Of a DNA stretch of 64,000 bases, positions 1 to 10,338 are shown one piece after another. A program made the position numbers and the translations under genes. The stretch is from Vespa crabro (Eukaryota; Arthropoda; Insecta; Hymenoptera; Vespidae), in assembly GCF_910589235.1 (NCBI RefSeq), contig NC_060956.1:189001-253000 (forward strand), read 5' to 3'. The notes under the pieces were generated by a model. The model was not told the DNA's origin and ran no database searches. It saw only the letters and a list, made by a program, of their open reading frames with translations. Every line of letters starts with the position of its first letter. The stretch's first letter is position 1.

Positions 1-65
1 CGTTCATTTTTCTTAGAACAGACTTTAATGTACGATACCCGTGGGTGTGCCTGTGTAAGGGACGA

Positions 66-89
66 ACACGTGTATAAATATACACGTGT
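66..89. promoter_or_regulatory. Perfect palindrome: two CACGTG E-boxes flanking a TATAAATA core
   Basis: Two 11-bp arms (66-76 and 79-89) are exact reverse complements separated by AA. Each arm carries a CACGTG E-box (67-72 and 83-88), and the centre reads TATAAATA. CACGTG is the known target of bHLH factors such as CLOCK/CYCLE, MYC/MAX and USF; that it works here is inference. No initiator (TCAKTY) is seen about 30 bp downstream, so the TATA word may simply be part of the palindrome. Confidence 0.4.
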
Positions 90-354
90 AGAATATTATT
101 GGAATATTTGGAGCAATCGTCGCGATCCATGACATTTATCGTTCTTACCTACGCGCACCAAAGCCGGTATAGAGTTTGCACGTATCTGCGGTGGTGAAAT
201 GGAAACAGGACCGTAGGTGTCTGGTTACCAAGTCGACGACATAACCTCATTAATCTCCCTTTCCAACTCCCGTCTCACCTCGAGGAACCTCCCCTTTTTC
301 CCTCTGCTTACCGTTTATACGAGCTCGAGAGTCTCGACACGTTCTTCTCTTCCT

Positions 355-381
<27 letters not shown>
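355..381 (+). repeat. (CT)n microsatellite, 27 bp
   Basis: Uninterrupted TC dinucleotides at the end of a longer pyrimidine-rich stretch (about 260-400). Confidence 0.95.
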
Positions 382-386
<5 letters not shown>

Positions 387-947
387 ACTCTCTTGGTTGA
401 ACTAAAAGCAACTGAAACTTGCTCGCTTCGACGTGGCACGAGCCAAGACGTGGTAGAAATAGTTCACCATCCGTAAAACGATTTAAGTGTTATTCCGAAT
501 GTCCCTTCTTTTTCCACTTCTTCTTCTTCCATCCTCTTCTGTGGTCGAGACTACTCCTTTTCATTGTAATTCCATCTCATCTCCGCTAGAAGCTCGTCGA
601 TGCGAGAAACGCGCTTCTTTACGATCCGTTTCTCTTCTCTTTTTAGTTTTTCTCTGTCTCCGGCTAAGTTATGGTACGCTATAGGAAGTTTGTATTTTCA
701 GAGCAAAGAGCTCGTCGAAAAGGATCGCCTCGAATTCGTTACTTCGTTATCGTTTGGCTGATCGTCGACGCGAAGCTACAACGTCGTTCCCAAGACGTTT
801 TAATTATCGCTTCGCGAACGCGATTAATCATTATTTGGTCCATGTAACGGCAGCCTTCGGTATTGCGAAACCTTACGGTGTCTTTCGTGAAAGCCGCACT
901 ACTAAGACCGTATTTGGTTGAACATTGTAAAGGCACTTGGTACTTAC
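382..947. other. No gene seen
   Basis: Mixed sequence, pyrimidine-rich between 490 and 660. From about 730 the base texture becomes more even, leading into the minus-strand exon candidate. Open frames here have no family signature. Confidence 0.5.
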
Positions 948-1230
948 CGAGTGTCCGGCTACTTGGGTTAGTCCGGTAAAGCGGGTCAAGGTAATGAAAC
1001 GTCGTCAACCGGCAGTCGTGAAAAAAGTCAACGCGGCCAAGATAATAGTCGCGATGCGAAAGCGTAAATACGCGACAGATGGGACACCGTAGGCGCGACG
1101 TTGTTCTGAAATAACAACGCTCGTCGTGTGTATTGTACAAGCGAGAGAGCATTTGCGTAATACGCCGGGTGGTAAGCAGAGCTTTACCCCGGCACCGAGT
1201 AAATCCGACTCGAAGGCGGCTCAAAGGTAG
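948..1230 (-). CDS. Candidate internal exon, unknown product
   Basis: On the minus strand a long pyrimidine tract (complement of 1233-1275) ends in GTCCAG at 1231. A 283-nt stretch with one open frame follows, then a strong donor, CTCG|GTAAGT, with the exon ending at 948. Read from its first base the frame stays open for 94 codons plus one base, while the other two frames stop within about 16 codons. The peptide holds a CPIC motif and scattered Cys and His, but I see no known domain. Unlike its surroundings this block has no simple repeats. It could equally be a non-coding (UTR or lncRNA) exon or a chance match. The splice signals and open frame are seen; function is unknown. Confidence 0.3.
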
Positions 1231-1455
1231 CTGGACGAAGAAGAAATAAAAAGGAAAAAGAAAAAAGAGAGAAATGCTTTGAGTTTGTTGAGAACTACGA
1301 CATGGCGCAACGTGGCGCAATCTTCTAATAGGATAACTACATATGCATGTAGGCGCATCGTTCGTTCGCACGCGTCGAAGAAATTCGATTCGATGGAAAT
1401 AGAAGTAGATGGAGCGTTGAAATTCGTCGCTTGACTGATGAATGAAGGCAATGCG

Positions 1456-1458
<3 letters not shown>

Positions 1459-1516
<58 letters not shown>
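1459..1516 (+). repeat. (AG)29 microsatellite
   Basis: 58 bp of uninterrupted AG dinucleotide. It lies upstream of the minus-strand exon candidate and creates Ser-Leu repeats in minus-strand frames. Confidence 0.97.
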
Positions 1517-1523
<7 letters not shown>

Positions 1524-2890
1524 AGAATTTTCTGCCAGGTCTCCGGTACGTGCGCACGAGCTTGCCTGCGTTGCGAGCTCGCGCAAGAACGAGATAGAAC
1601 ATCGACGATGACCTATTCGATAAGGAACGAGCTGGAATAATAACATCGTTGACCGTTGCACTTACGAATCCAGAGAATGCGAGTTGTATTCCTGTATGCG
1701 CGCTTCTCTACGAAGAATAGCAATCGTTTGTCGATCATTTGTGACACGTTTGCGTCCATCGAATATACCTATTACTCTTGTTTCTCGTTCGCTTTAATCA
1801 CTCGACATTTCTTTCCGAAGGAAAAGATTTCGCCTATTTTCAAAGAACTTTCGAGAAGAAGATCGCGCTGGCAACATTTCTTTCGAGAAGCGATAAAACT
1901 CTTCTAATCGGGACGAAAGATGAATTAGTTTTGGCAAAGAAGAAGGTGGAGGTAATCGCGAATGCATGTGCACGAACTTCCCGTTTCCGTCGACGCATGA
2001 ATAAGAAGAAGAAGAAGGAGATGGTGGGGAAAGAGAAAAGAAGGGACAAAGTCAAGCGTCTCGACTCGTATAGAAACGGAAGTCAAACAGCTTGGACAGC
2101 TTCGGGATCGTCCGTTAAACGCGATTTCTTCGCGATTCATACGCGGCACTTCCGGTTTCCGGCTCGTTAGACAATTCAGGATCGTGCATCGTTCGTTATC
2201 CTCGACGTGTCTTCTCCCTTCACCCTTCTCTCTTGACTACTTCTTTAAACCTCGCTAACGTTTCGGGATGATTCGACTTGTTGCTTAAAATTTATAGCGT
2301 GGCATTGATCGCGCTCTTCTCCTACTATCTCCTAATATCTCTGTTGAATATATCTAGCAAAGCGATGTCGGTTACGTTCATTTACTTTCGTTGATCATTT
2401 TCATATGGGTCCGGTATACGGAATATCGGAATGATTGACCAAAATAAATCGTACTTTACATAATCTTTTTAGATAAGCGGTTACTTATTTCCTACAAAGA
2501 AAAGAACAATGAATATTCTTATATTTTTTTCCATCGCGTCCAACGTTTCTAATATTTCTTCGAATTTCCTTGTCGTTCGTAGAAACTAAAGGGAAGAACG
2601 ATCGGAAGAAAATTTCAATCCTCCGCTAGATTTTCCCTCGGAGTCATAATTGAAAGCGATCGGTGTGTTATCTCGTCGGATATCCTGTTTCACTCTTATT
2701 CTTATAAATGGGAGCTTTTGGCTCGAGTCCGGGCCGCTCGAGTAAGGGACTACTCTTCACGGTCGACCGCAATCTTTGAGAATAAAACTCTCGAGCGATC
2801 ACCGATCGAGAGGAGAATATCTCTGTCTCGAATCAGGATTTCTTCGGAATCCTTGGGTCCTTATCGCCATTCATCTCCACCCGTCTTCGG
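1517..2890. other. No gene seen; purine-rich and AT-rich DNA
   Basis: An AAGAAG-type purine tract lies around 1995-2045. AT-rich sequence follows at 2280-2700, including TATAAATG at 2703. Overlapping open frames on both strands at 1656-2170 are low-complexity Lys/Arg or Phe/Ser reads, so I do not call them. Confidence 0.5.
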
Positions 2891-2912
2891 TCTCTCTCTC
2901 TCTCTCTCTCTC
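2891..2912 (+). repeat. (TC)11 microsatellite
   Basis: 22 bp pure TC tract, followed by CCTC variants. Confidence 0.95.
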
Positions 2913-3186
2913 CCTCTTCTTTCGTCTGGACCTTTTGAAAAGCAGGATACTCGTCGTATCGCGGTCCATCTCCATTCACCGACACGACTCGACCCACAAT
3001 TTTCGTTCTTTCCGTCGTTCGTTCACGGATCGTTGTTCGACGAAGCAGAAGTTTGTGCGACGAAAACCCATCCTCTCTGTCGGCTCTTTGATTTCCCTTG
3101 TATTCTTCTCGGGGCATTTTGTTGGAATATAGATATGCATTAATATAGGGAAAAGACGATTTCTCCCAATCGGTTTACGGTATTTC

Positions 3187-3189
<3 letters not shown>

Positions 3190-3224
<35 letters not shown>
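3190..3224 (+). repeat. (GA)n microsatellite, 35 bp
   Basis: Uninterrupted GA tract, directly followed by CAGGTATAT. Confidence 0.96.
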
Positions 3225-3225
<1 letters not shown>

Positions 3226-3968
3226 AGGTATATCCTAAACGATTTTCAGCTATCGCGAGTATTCTTGACTTTTTCCAACTTTATCGTGTTTCTATAAAAT
3301 TGCGTTGTTCGTGTTGAAAATAATGATGGCCTCTATCTACCGTCAACGAATGACCTCCGCAGTTTTACCTCGGATAATCGGTACTATCGTTTCGTCGATA
3401 AGCCCGCTAGAGAGAAGGAGAGAAATCCATTGATTTCCAACGAAATAATGGGCCATTCACGGTGATACAGCACTCCCCCCCACCCGTATCGCAACCATAC
3501 GATTTCGATCTGAGTCGAATCCTTAGCTAGCTCGAGAGTCAATCTTGGTGTCCTCGAGGGAACTCTTTTTTCCTTCTCTCATTTCTTCTCGACTACGTTA
3601 GATTCTCGGAATTTGGAATGGCGAATTTTACGATATAAAACATTCAAAGAAACCGCAAGATCCATGACGGTAATCCTGCAAAAACGAACGTATTCCTTCT
3701 TAAGATTAATTTCATCAATACGATTATTCGGGCTCTCTATGGATTTTTCGAAAAGTCTCCAAAATGGCTCCTCCGGAGAAAAAGATGGCACTGTTCTTCG
3801 GATAAATTATAAGATTTCCTGAACCGTTCGAGTAAACGATTAGAACGAAGGATAAATTATAGTTTAATAGTGTCCGGATAATCGTCACTTTATATCGTAT
3901 AGTTAAATAACGATAATGCAGTATGGTAAAAGTCATAAATACGAGAAAGAGAGGAACATCCGAGATAC
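3225..3968. other. No gene seen
   Basis: Mixed sequence with a short C-run near 3475. Open frames of about 70 codons at 3579-3936 have no recognisable domain. Confidence 0.5.
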
Positions 3969-3992
3969 ATATATATATATATATATATATAT
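3969..3992. repeat. (AT)12 microsatellite
   Basis: 24 bp pure AT tract ending 11 bp before a possible 3' splice site (GTCCTAG at 3997-4003). Confidence 0.95.
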
Positions 3993-4003
3993 GTATGTCC
4001 TAG

Positions 4004-4310
4004 CAAATGGTCGACTATGCCGGTGGGCATGTTTTCGCGTTTAATAGTGCCGCCTTCGTCGGGCTCTTTGAAATCAGGTTCAAATCCGTTAAAAAGGTAG
4101 GCCCCTGTAAGGGCCTGTTCGCGGAACAAGCCTCCTTCCATCTCTGTCTGTCTGCTCGCGCGCGCTCTCTCTATCTCTCGCTCTCCCCCCATCTCATCCT
4201 TTTATCTTTCCTTCTCCAGATCCCTAATTGAAACATTGCCCGAACCCGGTGGGGTCCAGTGTGAACCAACCTGTTCCAGGAATCGAAGAGAGAAGAAAAA
4301 AGAATTCTAG
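4004..4310 (+). CDS. Candidate pair of exons (4004-4096, 4220-4310) around a 123-nt intron
   Basis: A 3' splice-like CCTAG precedes 4004, and a donor AAAAAG|GTAGGC lies at 4096/4097. A long pyrimidine tract ends in TTCTCCAG at 4219. Joining 93 nt to the next exon keeps one frame open across the junction, running to a TAG at 4308-4310. The second part reads SLIETLPEPGGVQCEPTC and ends in a basic tail. A second option uses ATG at 4007 (MVDYAGGHVFAF...) and stops three codons after the junction. The minus strand is also open across 3990-4130 (for example NGFEPDFKEPDEGG), so the block may be a conserved non-coding or structural element instead. No family is recognised. The 123-nt intron length is normal for insects. 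Confidence 0.25.
4100..4128. other. Two perfect hairpins in tandem
   Basis: GGCCC (4100-4104) pairs with GGGCC (4111-4115) around a 6-nt loop. Immediately after, TGTTC (4116-4120) pairs with GAACA (4124-4128) around GCG. The pair starts 3 nt into the proposed intron, so it could hide or expose the donor in RNA. The structure is seen; the role is inferred. Confidence 0.55.
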
Positions 4311-4496
4311 CCTCGGTCAGGCCCTCCTCTCTCTCCCTCTCTCCGTCCTTTTTACCGGTCGGCCGTTTTTCTCTCTCCTTTGCGTGCTCGGGGAAAAGAG
4401 ATTCGGCTATCGGTGGGCCCGAGTCGCGACGAAGAGAAAGAGAAGGAGTAGAATGGTGGTAAAAAAGAGCTGGAAGAAAGAAAAGAAATAACTTAC

Positions 4497-4569
4497 GGTC
4501 AGGAATGCGTCGCACCACACACAGCGATATGCTTTAGGCCCTCGTAAAGCTTCATTCACAACGTTCGCG
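4497..4569 (-). CDS. Candidate internal exon with C2H2 zinc-finger-like start
   Basis: The minus strand shows a pyrimidine-rich tract ending in CGGACAG at 4570, a 73-nt open stretch, and a donor CTGACC|GTAAGT with the exon ending at 4497. In the open frame (1 nt plus 24 codons) the peptide ends GPKAYRCVWCDAFLT. Tyr-x-Cys-x2-Cys-x3-Phe is how a classical C2H2 finger begins, and the histidine half would have to come from the next exon. No matching HxxxH half was found downstream on this strand, so the finger is unproven. A second strong acceptor-like site (CTTTCTTCCAG) lies only about 25 nt past the donor, too close to form an intron. The CxxC could be a chance event in a 24-codon peptide. Confidence 0.3.
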
Positions 4570-5179
4570 CTGTCCGAATTTGAGAATTTATATAGAAAAT
4601 AAATGTAGGAAAAAAACGAAATCTCGTTATTTCGCGTAACGTTGCGCATCGCGTTCTCTCGACATAGATGCAGCTCTCTGCCTAGCGAGAGAAGGTGGGT
4701 GTCAATGTTAGAGCATCGACTACTATAAACTCGACGTGAGTCATCGAATCGAATATAGAGTCAGTCAGTCAGTTTTGCAACCGGCACTACGTAATGCTTC
4801 ACAGAGTAGCAACAACATATTGATCACGTCGTAGCTACGAGCGTTAAGAAATTACTTTCACGCGATGCTTTTTTTTTGCAACATTGTTCCCATATCGTTC
4901 TCAATGGCGGTGAAACGAAAGGTCGGAAAAAAGAAAATGAGGAAAACTTTACATTCTCTCCGTCTTTATCTCCTTTCTTTTCCTCCGCAACATTGTCTTC
5001 CGGAATTCTCTCGCTCAGTAATTGGCATCTCAAATCGGATTTGTTACGGGCGCGAGTCATTGCACCAAACGTGACCTGAATTTCCGCATAACGACGTCGC
5101 CGTGTTCGGAGGAGTATAACGCTCGTCGAACTCGCAAAAGAGAGGCTTTCGCTCGTTCGCATATTTTACGAAGAAAGAT

Positions 5180-5183
<4 letters not shown>
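4570..5183. other. No gene seen
   Basis: Mixed sequence. A donor-like CGAC|GTGAGT lies on the plus strand near 4732-4741 without a convincing partner. A short T-run occurs at 4868-4876. Confidence 0.5.

Positions 5184-5212
<29 letters not shown>
5184..5212 (+). repeat. (AG)n microsatellite, 29 bp
   Basis: Pure AG tract. Confidence 0.95.
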
Positions 5213-5215
<3 letters not shown>

Positions 5216-5808
5216 GAAGGGAGGAAGATAGGGAGAGAGAATCGATACCGATGATCAGAGATGCGAGTGTGTAATAACACGGTGGTCGCATAGTTTCGCG
5301 AACTCGTCATTGCCGGGAGGTCCTATTAACGAAGCCGCGCTTAAAGTCTTAAATCCCGCGAAATAACAGGCGAATCATATTTCGCCAGCGGTTAGACGGA
5401 GAAAGAGGAAGAGGAACCCCAACGATTTTTGAATTATAAATTCGCGCGGAAAGAACCGGTATCGGTTTTCACGCTCTGATATCGAGAACGTATGCGTAGG
5501 GTCCGACAGGATAAAGAGAAAGATAGGAGGTATGGCGGACAGAAGTGGGCGCCAGGCCGACAAACAAGAACCGCAACGGCGGCCGCCTACATCCGTCTCG
5601 TGGTGCAGCATTCCTTACTGTTTTTCCACCATCGAGATGAATTCCACCCACACGCGAGCACTGCTCTCACACGCGCGCGCACACCTCTACGGCAACAAAA
5701 AGAGGAAGAGAGAGAGAGAGAGATCGCGGAATCTCGTTTACGAGCTGGCTCGCTTGATGAACTCCCTTATTTATTTTCGGATCGGGTTGCAGTGCGGCAA
5801 TGTTGCTT
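5213..5808. other. No gene seen; evenly textured block at 5280-5400
   Basis: From 5280 to 5400 the sequence lacks simple repeats and has a mixed texture of the kind conserved non-coding elements show. Conservation cannot be tested here. A short GA tract is at 5707-5722. Confidence 0.4.
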
Positions 5809-5857
5809 TCTCTCTCTCTCTCTCTCTCTCTCTCCCTCTCTCTCTCTCTTTCTCTCT
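5809..5857 (+). repeat. Imperfect (TC)n microsatellite, 49 bp
   Basis: TC dinucleotides with CCC and TT interruptions. Confidence 0.94.
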
Positions 5858-6339
5858 TTGTCGGTGACGATGGTGAACCGGGCGAGAGAGAGGGTAAAGC
5901 AACGGGAGACGGGCGGATCCGGGCAAGCGTTCGTTCGCCTCTCGGCTACTACTCGAGCCCAAGGAGACGAAACTTTGAAGGGTTTTTGAGGCGACGTGAG
6001 TTTAGGAAGCGTCATCGTCGAGCAGGAGACTCTCGCGAATTCCTAGCGAGTTTAGAATTTGTTATCGAGGTACCTAGAAAGAGATGATACTCGAAAGATT
6101 TCTTTAGAGATAGAAATTTCATCGAGAGCGGAGAAGGAAATGATTTTTCTTTTCATAACTCTCACCGCGATTGAGAAAGTACGAAACGAGACGATCTGAG
6201 AACCTCTGTGGGCGACGATAGAAAGGAAAAAAGATCCCAGCATTGTTCGTACTTCCTTATTATGAGTGACCGGTAGTCGACGGGACGAGCCACGGACGCT
6301 TTTGTGCGTCACTTTAGGTCGCGCGATCGACGAGCTTGA

Positions 6340-6341
<2 letters not shown>

Positions 6342-6383
<42 letters not shown>
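6342..6383 (+). repeat. (AG)n microsatellite
   Basis: 35 bp pure AG, then AAGAGAG. It marks the start of a more GC-rich stretch. Confidence 0.95.
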
Positions 6384-7561
6384 CGTATGTGGACGTGGCA
6401 CGACGCAACTCAAACGCGACAGCGGAGAACGCATAGTCGACACCCCGGAAAACGCCCCCGCACCCGCTGCCTTTCTAAAGTCGGAAAAATCCTACGAGCG
6501 CCTTTTCCCACGCGGTCGCGATTCGCGTCGACGCCCACGCGGAAGTTGCTCTCGATTGAGATCGGTCAAGAGTATCGAATATCCGCTCGCCCGAGAGAAC
6601 GAATACTCGACGTTTCTTCGATTATCGCATTAGAAACTCGAAATAGGAAAGTGACATTTCGGGGTTACACCCTCTTTCCGCGTTCGAACAAATTCTCCTT
6701 CTTCTTTATCGCTACGCTTAATTACCTCTACCTAGTCTAGGTATTCTTCCGACACACCCAACAGCGTAATTCCGTTGGCCTCATCCTAAATGTAAAATAC
6801 AATCGCGTGTTATACCGTCTCTCTCTCTCCCGCACGCGCGCGCGCACGCTTTATTGCGAGATACTCGGTGCGCTATGATTACTACCCGTCCGTAGAGATC
6901 GCATTAAGCGATATTCAAATCGGCGTGCACGCGTACGCTATATTCCCGCGTCGCTGCCTCGCGTCTCTGGGTTGTGAACAGAAATCGTGGGAGCATCCTG
7001 CGGGCATCTCTCTTTCGGTACTTTGAGTTTGGAATTTTTCACGGACTTTCCCACAAAATTCTTCTAGTTGGTGTCCTGGTCTCTCCCTCTCCCATTAGCG
7101 GCTCGTGACTCGCGACAATGCCGCTCCCGGAAATTGACGTTTCCATTGCGTAATAGCGGACTTCCGGTTCCCCGCGAGGAATGACTTCGTCCGGTTCGTC
7201 GCTTTCCTACGACGGCCTCTAAAAACTCGAATCGAGTTGGGAGATGGGACAAAGCCTTCCGATCGTACGTATACGACTGATGGAGAATCGTTGCTAGGAG
7301 AATTACGCGAGTCCTTGTATAAACGGCGGTGCTATCGCGATCTCACGCGATCTCGCGCGATGGAATAGCGTCTACCGGAAGCTCTCGCGCTAAGCGGATC
7401 GTCGAATCGTTCGCACGAGTTTGCGTCAAACGCTGCTCCGCTCGGAGTTGTACATTCTATGAGTTGTATTCGTTATGAGAACGTCGCTTCTCTACTCTAG
7501 ATCGAGAATCATATTGAAAATTACTTTTTGCTTTTCTTTTTTTGCGAGAGAAGATGACGCA
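6384..7561. other. No gene seen
   Basis: Holds an alternating CG run at 6831-6850 and a repeat-free GC-rich block at 7060-7250 with an ETS-like CTTCCGG word. A TATAAACG word at 7316 has no initiator after it. Confidence 0.45.
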
Positions 7562-7587
7562 TCTCTCTCTCTCTCTCTCTCTCTCTC
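7562..7587 (+). repeat. (TC)13 microsatellite
   Basis: Pure 26-bp tract. Confidence 0.95.
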
Positions 7588-8534
7588 GTCGGAGAAGGGC
7601 GCGGCGACTCGGGAGAATTTCCTTCGGACGAAGCGCGTCCCCTTTGGTCGGCGTGTGCGACGAGTGTCGCGCGTGCGCGACTCGCCCTGTCAGCGCGTGT
7701 CCTCGCCGCACCGACTGAGCTATTTATCATGTCACGTCATTCCCATGGAACGACATGTCCTACCACGAAGCTCTACCATAAAACCGCATCGTCTCTATCC
7801 TCGTCTTTCGGTGACCCTCGTAAATCTCGTAAGGAAGATGCAAAGACGCTTCGATTTCAAACTCCGAGATAAATTTTACCGATGAGCGTGTACCATGGGA
7901 ATTTTAGCAGTAATATTTGTCGAAATGTTTTCTCCTCTCTCACGGAGAAGGTTCGGCATCGAGAGTATTAAAGATGAAATGGATCACGGGAGAAGGAGAT
8001 AGAGCTTAGCTCGAAACAACGACTTGCTATAAAACTTTGTTCGCGCTAATAGTTTAAAATCTTTCGAGTCGTTGCTTTGCTAGGTCGTAAAGTGGATTTT
8101 TGTTTGAACGGTCGAAAGTCATTTTTTCTTTTTTTTTATTTCTACGTGGATCATTTTTTGTTTTACCGACGTAATCACCCGCCGTTATACGATATATAAT
8201 ATAATAATCGTTGGTACGATCGTACGAGGATTTTCCTCTTTCAGTTCTTCCTTCGAGGTGTCGTAAAATGCGTACTAGCCGTTCCAAGGCCGAAACGAAG
8301 CCACCGACGACCTTCGGTATGAAACATCGTAATAATTCGTGGTGATTTAATGAAAGAAGAAAAAAAGGAAGTCGTGCGTCCGGTAAGAATAATCTCGCGG
8401 CGCTCGTTAAAACCTTTAAAACGCACTCGCGTGAGATAGATCGTATGCAGGTAGGTCGACGTATAAATTTATATAAACGTATAGATATATCGTAGCGGAA
8501 AAGAAGGAAGGTTGGGAATGTGCGTGCGCGTGTT
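7588..8534. other. No gene seen
   Basis: A GC-rich first half grades into AT-rich sequence (8090-8270). The minus-strand open frame over 8054-8608 is rich in Arg and Lys and runs into a GA tract, so I take it as chance. Confidence 0.5.
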
Positions 8535-8559
8535 TCTCTCTCTCTCTCTCTCTCTCTCT
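8535..8559 (+). repeat. (TC)n microsatellite, 25 bp
   Basis: Pure tract, followed by a repeat-free GC-rich block (8560-8770). Confidence 0.95.
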
Positions 8560-9650
8560 GCATGTGGGTAGCGAGCCGTGGCCCATTGATAGCCCGCAGA
8601 CCATTCATGGATCCGCGGATCGTGAGAGGAAGTTAACGTCGACGCGTGCTTTCGCGTATAGCACGCCAACGTGTGCGGGCTCGGCGATATCCGAGTGTAG
8701 GTGTGCGCGTGGCCTTATTTGTATAGCGGCGTGTTTGCGCGCGACAACACCTTTTCGCGTTTCCGATCATAAAGCTTTCGTCGAAATTCGTCGGATGGCC
8801 GAAATGTAACGTGGTAAAAACGAATTTCTCGTCTATCGACGGAACTTAGAGCGTTCTTTCCGTATATCAGCTTTAAGGTAAAATACGAGAGTAAATCTGA
8901 TCGGCGATGAACGCAACTCGGTTTCTCTTTGACGAAAGACGGGAGAGAAGGTCGAGCGATCAAGAGAATAATCGGACGTACTCGAAGGTAGTAGTTGGTG
9001 TTAAGGACGTTCTTATTTGCAATCGATTAAATCGGTAATTAAGTAACGTTACGACGCTAACAATTTCGACAAGTATGCAAAGCCCGAAAATACGCGAAAG
9101 GATTCAAAGTTTCCCAATTGAAAGTTGATTGTAGTAGATGATCCTTTGAACACAAAAGGATCCTTGGATTCGAAGGACTCGTTCTCGAGAGAATGCAGAG
9201 GCGTATCGCGATACGTGGAGAAATAGTTTGGAGGAGAACGATAGGAGGCTCGATATATCGAAGAAAGAAATAAGAAGAAAGAGGCAAACTCGATACGAAT
9301 TCTTTGCTATTCGCTTCTTTGCTATTCGTTGTGAATATTTCGTTTGAAAGTCGTAACGAGCGGAGGCGTGATATCCGTAAAGCCGTAAAATCGAATGACT
9401 CTCGCTCTCCCCTCCTGTTCACCCTCCTCGTTAGCATTTTTTACGTCCATATCGAAAGCTCCTGCTTTTTGTAGAATCGCTCAAAGTCTGTAATTTTTTT
9501 CCCTTCGTGAAAGTAAATAAAATTCCGTATATCTTGGCTCTCTAATTTCATCGATCGTATACCTCACTTAAAGCTTACTTTTTCCAAGTGGTTGTGACTA
9601 GGGAGCGTATACACGTTTCAAGAGGAAATTAGTTGAAACGGGTCGAAAGG
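8560..9650. other. No gene seen
   Basis: A plus-strand open frame over 8564-8809 starts at a non-ATG codon and has no domain. The rest is mixed sequence. Confidence 0.5.

Positions 9651-9683
<33 letters not shown>
9651..9683 (+). repeat. (TC)n microsatellite with one TA interruption
   Basis: 33 bp, interrupted once near 9673. Confidence 0.93.
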
Positions 9684-10168
9684 TTCCATCTCTTTTGCGT
9701 CTACTCGCGAACGTACACAGTGACCAAAATGCGTTTGATCCGACGAAAGCGTTCCCGCGGTTATTACGAGGACAGTTTCTTTTCAAAGGGAAAACGGGGA
9801 CAAGAGGGGAGACAAAGGAAGAGGACAAGACACTCGATAGGCGCATCGAGAAGCTAAGCGCTCGACCTACAGCCGAGCTTAATTGCTTCTAATTAGTCCT
9901 GCGTCAAGTTTCATCGGATTCATTCTCTCGTTTCTCTAAAAATAACTCTAGGCCGGTCGGGCGTATGATCATTTTCTGCGTTCGGTGCGAGAACCGAAGA
10001 GAAGGAAGGAAAATAAAGATGGACGAGAATACTTTGAGATGATATTTTCTCCAAGATCGATAAAGAATCGATAAATCGGTCAGATTCGGAAAGTAAGAAA
10101 GACGTGTTTGCCCAAAAAAGCAGAGGCGTTAAGAATGACGCGACGTGCGTCATAGGGCGGAGGATGGT

Positions 10169-10223
10169 TATATAGAGGGAGAAGGAGGCGACACGTACAA
10201 TGTAGCACGCATGAGTCACTCAT
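10169..10223 (+). promoter_or_regulatory. TATA-like box and AP-1-type palindrome before a short ATG frame
   Basis: TATATAGA lies at 10169-10176. A 13-bp odd palindrome, ATGAGTCACTCAT (10211-10223), contains the AP-1 core TGAGTCA. The same ATG at 10211 opens a frame (MSHSFMPGCRPLASH...) that passes through (CAG)4 and then a CT tract. The TATA-to-ATG spacing leaves only about 10 nt of 5' UTR, which is unusual, so a promoter role is weakly supported. Confidence 0.25.
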
Positions 10224-10267
10224 TCATGCCTGGCTGCCGACCGCTGGCGTCGCACGATTATGCAATG

Positions 10268-10302
10268 CAGCAGCAGCAGTCGGCTCGCGCGGGTGTAAAC
10301 GC

Positions 10303-10334
<32 letters not shown>
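10268..10334 (+). repeat. (CAG)4 followed by (TC)n
   Basis: CAG units at 10268-10279 and a 31-bp TC tract at 10304-10334. Confidence 0.93.

Positions 10335-10338
<4 letters not shown>

Noticed and set aside
739..1602. A single 287-codon minus-strand protein
   Set aside because: Its first third is Ser-Leu repeat from the GA tract and it starts at a non-ATG codon. Only the spliced sub-part 948-1230 keeps any support.
4471..4497. A 25-nt intron between donor 4496 and acceptor 4472 on the minus strand
   Set aside because: Far below the minimal intron size for insects; the pyrimidine tract is probably coincidental.
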